DNA from: Roseovarius sp. UBA3070 | Lineage (GTDB): Bacteria > Pseudomonadota > Alphaproteobacteria > Rhodobacterales > Rhodobacteraceae | NCBI GenBank assembly: GCA_002366775.1 | Contig: DFBW01000133.1 | Location: forward strand, 1-10,397 | DNA length: 10,397 nt | Direction: 5' to 3' | Shown: in pieces, positions 8,122 through 10,397 of the stretch | How positions within the stretch are numbered: the stretch's first letter is position 1 | Layout of the letters: every line of letters starts with the position of its first letter | Made by a program: the position numbers and the translations under genes | Notes under the pieces: generated by a model | Told to the model about the DNA's origin: nothing | Seen by the model: the letters and a program-made list of their open reading frames with translations, nothing else | The model's database searches: none

Positions 8122-8150
8122 TTGCCCCCTCTGCGCAGCTGCGCTAGGCA
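8122..8150 (+). promoter_or_regulatory. Possible promoter with palindrome before the UPF0262 gene
   Basis: TTGCCC (8122-8127) and TAGGCA (8145-8150) are 17 bases apart and 34 bases before the UPF0262 ATG; both boxes are weak. The spacer contains the perfect 12-bp palindrome GCGCAGCTGCGC (8133-8144), abutting the -10. This may be an operator or simply chance in GC-rich sequence. Confidence 0.25.
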
Positions 8151-8183
8151 TTGCAAATACTTCAAGTGCAAGAGACATCAACG

Positions 8184-8663
8184 ATGACCCGCATCTGCCA
8201 CATCGAGTTGGATGACGCCAACCTGCCGCCACCCACGCCAGAGATCGAACAAGAGCGCAAGGTCGCCATGTTTGACCTGATCGAGGACAACAGCTTTGAT
8301 CTGCCGCAGCGGGGCGATCGGGATGTTCCCGGTGGGCCATATCGCTTGGGGTTGTCGATCCGTGAAAAACGGCTGGTCTTTGACATCAAAACCCAATCCG
8401 ATGATCCAGCAGCCGAGTTTCATCTGTCACTCAGCCCGTTTCGTCAGGTGGTCAAAGATTACTGGACCATCTGCGAAAGCTATTTTGATGCGGTCAAAAA
8501 CATGCCGCCCAGCCAGATCGAAACCATAGATATGGCGCGGCGCGGTATCCACAATGAAGGCGCGCGTATTCTGGAGGAGCGGCTTGAGGGCAAGGCCGAT
8601 ATCGACAATGACACCGCGCGCCGCCTGTTCACCCTGATTTGCGTATTGCATTTCGGGGGCTAG
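8184..8663 (+). CDS. UPF0262 family protein
   Basis: A 159-residue soluble protein matching the alphaproteobacterial UPF0262 family in length and in recognisable segments: the N-terminus MTRICHIELDD, EIEQERKVAMFDLIEDN near residues 19-35, a loop with PGGPYRLGLSIRE near 48-60, FHLSLSPFRQVVKDY near 80-94, and AVKNMPPSQIETIDMARRG near 105-123 before a C-terminal helical part. There are no membrane segments or known catalytic motifs; function is unknown. The frame is open back to a TTG at 8151, but the ATG at 8184 gives the family N-terminus, with a modest AAGAGA 8 bases upstream. It is followed after 3 bases by the phosphatase gene, so these two are one transcription unit. Confidence 0.88.
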   Translation: MTRICHIELDDANLPPPTPEIEQERKVAMFDLIEDNSFDLPQRGDRDVPGGPYRLGLSIREKRLVFDIKTQSDDPAAEFHLSLSPFRQVVKDYWTICESYFDAVKNMPPSQIETIDMARRGIHNEGARILEERLEGKADIDNDTARRLFTLICVLHFGG

Positions 8664-8666
8664 GGC

Positions 8667-9128
8667 ATGGTGGCAGAGCTTCCTCAATCCATTCTGTTTT
8701 GCTGTGATCACAACGCAGTGCGCTCGCCCATGGCTGAGGGGATCATGAAGAAATTCTATGGCACTGACACATATGTGCAGTCAGCCGGTGTCAAAGGTGA
8801 GATGGACATTGACGGGTTCAGCGTGACCGTCTGCCGTGAAATCGGTGTTGAGCTGGAACGCCACCGCACCCGCAGTTTTGACGAAATGGAACAATGGGGC
8901 GATGACCTCAGCTCGTTTGATCTGGTGGTCGCCCTGAGTCCCGCCAGCCAACGCCGCGCGCTGGAACTGACGCGGGTGTTTCATCTTGATGTGCTGTATT
9001 GGCCGATTATGGACCCCACAGGACTGGCTGAAACCCGCGAGGCCAAGCTGGCGTCCTATCGACAAACCCGTGACCAGATTATCAGCCATTTGACGGAAAG
9101 ATGGGGCATGCCGGTGCAGACCGACTGA
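8667..9128 (+). CDS. Low-molecular-weight phosphatase-fold protein (LMW-PTP/ArsC-like)
   Basis: A 153-residue cytoplasmic protein with the low-molecular-weight protein tyrosine phosphatase fold, also used by thioredoxin-type arsenate reductases. The phosphate loop is at 13-20: CDHNAVRS, giving the catalytic Cys13-(X)5-Arg19-Ser20 signature, followed by the family's PMAEG. SAGVKG (39-44) and the general-acid motif with Asp116-Pro117 in WPIMDPTG are present. The loop departs from the usual CxGNxCRS: His replaces Gly and Val replaces the second Cys, and Cys12 sits next to the catalytic Cys. The Tyr that often follows Asp-Pro in tyrosine phosphatases is Thr here. Whether it is a phosphatase, a reductase or something else cannot be told from sequence. 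The start is 3 bases after the UPF0262 stop, with a purine-rich lead. Confidence 0.88.
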   Translation: MVAELPQSILFCCDHNAVRSPMAEGIMKKFYGTDTYVQSAGVKGEMDIDGFSVTVCREIGVELERHRTRSFDEMEQWGDDLSSFDLVVALSPASQRRALELTRVFHLDVLYWPIMDPTGLAETREAKLASYRQTRDQIISHLTERWGMPVQTD

Positions 9129-9209
9129 CCGGGCGTTGCGTGCAGGCCGTCTGGTAAGGCAGGTGGACCTTTGAAATTGGGCCACGTCCAGCACATCTGA
9201 GCACACCAG

Positions 9210-9242
9210 ATATAGCCGCTACGCCGCTGCGGGCATCTATAT
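9210..9242. repeat. Bulged hairpin downstream of the phosphatase gene
   Basis: ATATAG (9210-9215) pairs with CTATAT (9237-9242), and inside it CCGC (9216-9219) pairs with GCGG (9229-9232), leaving a GCAT bulge (9233-9236) on the 3' side and a 9-base loop. No T-run follows. It may mark the 3' end of the UPF0262-phosphatase transcript. Confidence 0.35.
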
Positions 9243-9279
9243 GCAGTCCTGTTCCGGGGGCAGATATCCCTTTTGTGGG

Positions 9280-9298
9280 ATCAATGTGACGTGTTGAT
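9280..9298. promoter_or_regulatory. Dyad, possible operator upstream of the Hint gene
   Basis: ATCAA (9280-9284) and TTGAT (9294-9298) form an inverted repeat with a 9-base spacer, about 105 bases before the Hint start codon. Such spacing suits a dimeric helix-turn-helix regulator. The arms face the opposite way from an FNR box (TTGAT-N4-ATCAA), so it is not an FNR site. Confidence 0.3.
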
Positions 9299-9349
9299 TC
9301 ATATAGAGAAAAAACAAATTTCAGGGCTTCCCAGGGTGATTCGCATTTG

Positions 9350-9364
9350 TTAACCTTTCAGTAA
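9350..9364 (+). promoter_or_regulatory. CtrA-like motif upstream of the Hint gene
   Basis: TTAA (9350-9353), seven bases, then GTAA (9361-9364) is one base from the CtrA consensus TTAA-N7-TTAA known from Caulobacter and used in many Rhodobacterales. It begins TTAACC as good sites often do. It lies 41-55 bases before the start codon, a sensible place for a regulator. One-mismatch sites are not rare by chance. Confidence 0.3.
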
Positions 9365-9404
9365 TAAAAAAAACTAAAAGACGATAAGAGGCAGGCATAC
9401 AGGC

Positions 9405-10397
9405 ATGAAAACGGGCTTTCGAGGCACGTTTGTCATCTCCTGGTCGCAGACGGAAGTGGATGGTTTAGATGCCGCCCCGGTCCAATCTTTGGATGTGGGT
9501 ACGGCGTGGTCCTGGCACGGTGAGCTCGTGCGGGTGGATGGGCCAAGTGAGTTTTTGCGACTAGAGAATGCAAACGGTGAAGAAAATAGTCGCAAACGCG
9601 CGGCTCGCATGGTGCGCCGATTGGTTGGCGCAGCTAAAACCAACACCAAAAACCTGAACAATATCGAAATTGATGAGCCCCTGACAGACAGCGGATTTGT
9701 CGTCACCGATGGTGCGCAAAGCTATACTGTCACGCTGATCGAAGTGGGGGGCAATGCCCCGCCCCTTTTGATGTTCATGAACGATATCCCGCCTCGGAAC
9801 ACCGAGATGTGGGTGGTGCATCACACGTTGCAGGCCTGCCATGACAACTCCACCGGGCCAGAAACCGGCGGTGTCATTTGCTTTACACCTGGCACGCGGA
9901 TCGAAACCCCGGACGGGCCAAGACTGGTCGAAGAATTGCGCGAAGGCGATTATGTGCAATCCAAAGACAACGGCGCGCAGGAAATCCAGTGGATCGGCAG
10001 CCGCCGTATGACGGGCGCGCGATTGTTTGCGATGCCCAAACTGCGGCCCATCCGTATCAAGGCCGGCGCCTTGGGGATCGAACGACCAGACGAAGAGCTT
10101 CTGGTGTCGCCTGAGCATCGCATGCTGATCAAAGGCGATGTCGCAATGGCGCTCTTTAATACGCCCGAGGTGTTGGTGTCAGCAAAGGACCTGATCAATT
10201 CAGGCTCGATCAATATTGATATGGCTGCACGCGAAGTGACCTATATTCATATCCTGTTGCCGCAGCATCAGATCCTGTGGGCCAATGGGGTTGAGACTGA
10301 GAGTTTCCACCCGGCGAGCACATCCTTGTCAACGCTGGACGCCGATGATCGCAAGCGGTTGATTGGCCTGCATCCGCAACTGGAATACGAACCACAT
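9405..10397 (+). CDS. Hint (Hedgehog/intein) domain protein, 3' end outside window
   Basis: The 331 codons present hold an N-terminal region of about 155 residues of unknown fold and a Hint_2-type self-processing domain from about 157 to 303. Hint features are the block-A Cys159 in VICFTPGTRI, the turn VEELREGDYV (175-184), the S-x-x-H motif at 235-238 in VSPEHRML (equivalent to TxxH of Hedgehog and inteins), and the closing YIHILLPQHQILWANGVETESFHP region (280-303). Such domains catalyse an N-to-S shift at the Cys and cleave the preceding peptide bond; cleavage here would be between Ile158 and Cys159. There is no signal peptide, and residues 62-84 are strongly basic. The ATG at 9405 is the only start after an upstream TAA at 9375; its ribosome binding site is poor (AAGAGG at 9385-9390 is distant). 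The first 80 codons use more CGA, TTA and AAT than neighbouring genes. Confidence 0.88.
   Translation, partial: MKTGFRGTFVISWSQTEVDGLDAAPVQSLDVGTAWSWHGELVRVDGPSEFLRLENANGEENSRKRAARMVRRLVGAAKTNTKNLNNIEIDEPLTDSGFVVTDGAQSYTVTLIEVGGNAPPLLMFMNDIPPRNTEMWVVHHTLQACHDNSTGPETGGVICFTPGTRIETPDGPRLVEELREGDYVQSKDNGAQEIQWIGSRRMTGARLFAMPKLRPIRIKAGALGIERPDEELLVSPEHRMLIKGDVAMALFNTPEVLVSAKDLINSGSINIDMAAREVTYIHILLPQHQILWANGVETESFHPASTSLSTLDADDRKRLIGLHPQLEYEPH

Larger units (their letters stand above)
9129..9404. other. AT-rich intergenic region before the Hint gene
   Basis: These 276 bases hold no convincing gene. The second half is clearly richer in A and T than the rest of the window, with A-tracts at 9308-9314 and 9365-9373. 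It contains a bulged hairpin (9210-9242), a dyad (9280-9298) and a CtrA-like motif (9350-9364), listed separately. The A-tracts could bend DNA or act as an upstream promoter element; I could not settle on a clean -35/-10 pair. Confidence 0.6.

Noticed and set aside
8151..8183. TTG-started extension of the UPF0262 protein
   Set aside because: The ATG at 8184 restores the family N-terminus and length.
9280..9298. FNR/Crp-type site
   Set aside because: The arm order and spacing are reversed relative to the TTGAT-N4-ATCAA consensus.
9561..10118. 185-codon open frame on the minus strand opposite the Hint gene
   Set aside because: The plus-strand frame carries clear Hint motifs across this span, while the reverse frame has none.

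Overview
The window looks like chromosomal core sequence from an alphaproteobacterium of the Rhodobacterales, most likely the roseobacter group. This rests on moderately high G+C, proteins matching the Rhodobacterales-type families DUF2948 and UPF0262, a Hint_2-type protein typical of marine Rhodobacteraceae, and the gene order mreB-mreC-mreD-mrdA next to murA-DUF2948-hisD-UPF0262-phosphatase. No database search was possible, so the taxonomy is inference.

Left part (1-3985, minus strand): a tightly packed cell-elongation operon read leftward, mreB, mreC, mreD and mrdA (penicillin-binding protein 2). mrdA is cut by the left edge, and rodA would be expected beyond it. mreC and mreD overlap, mreD and mrdA share an ATGA stop/start, and mreC uses a TTG start whose ribosome binding site lies in a small hairpin.

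Middle (3986-4783): a divergent control region, a short predicted lipoprotein gene on the plus strand, and a complete tRNA-Thr(GGT) on the minus strand with an encoded CCA. The tRNA's likely -35 box overlaps a terminator-like hairpin read from the plus strand.

Right part (4784-9128, plus strand): a 51-residue basic protein, murA (first committed step of peptidoglycan synthesis), a DUF2948 protein coupled to murA by ATGA, hisD (last step of histidine synthesis), a UPF0262 protein and a low-molecular-weight phosphatase-fold protein. Together with the mre/mrd operon this makes two divergently oriented cell-wall clusters around a tRNA. All key active-site residues of MurA and HisD can be located.

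Right edge (9129-10397): a 276-base, locally AT-rich spacer with two dyads and a CtrA-like motif, then the first 331 codons of a Hint (Hedgehog/intein-type self-processing) domain protein whose stop lies outside the window.

Most of the window is ordinary housekeeping sequence. I see no CRISPR array, insertion sequence, prophage or defence system. The least explained items are the Hint protein and its unusual N-terminal region, the unusual phosphatase P-loop, the small basic protein before murA, and several dyads in the control regions.
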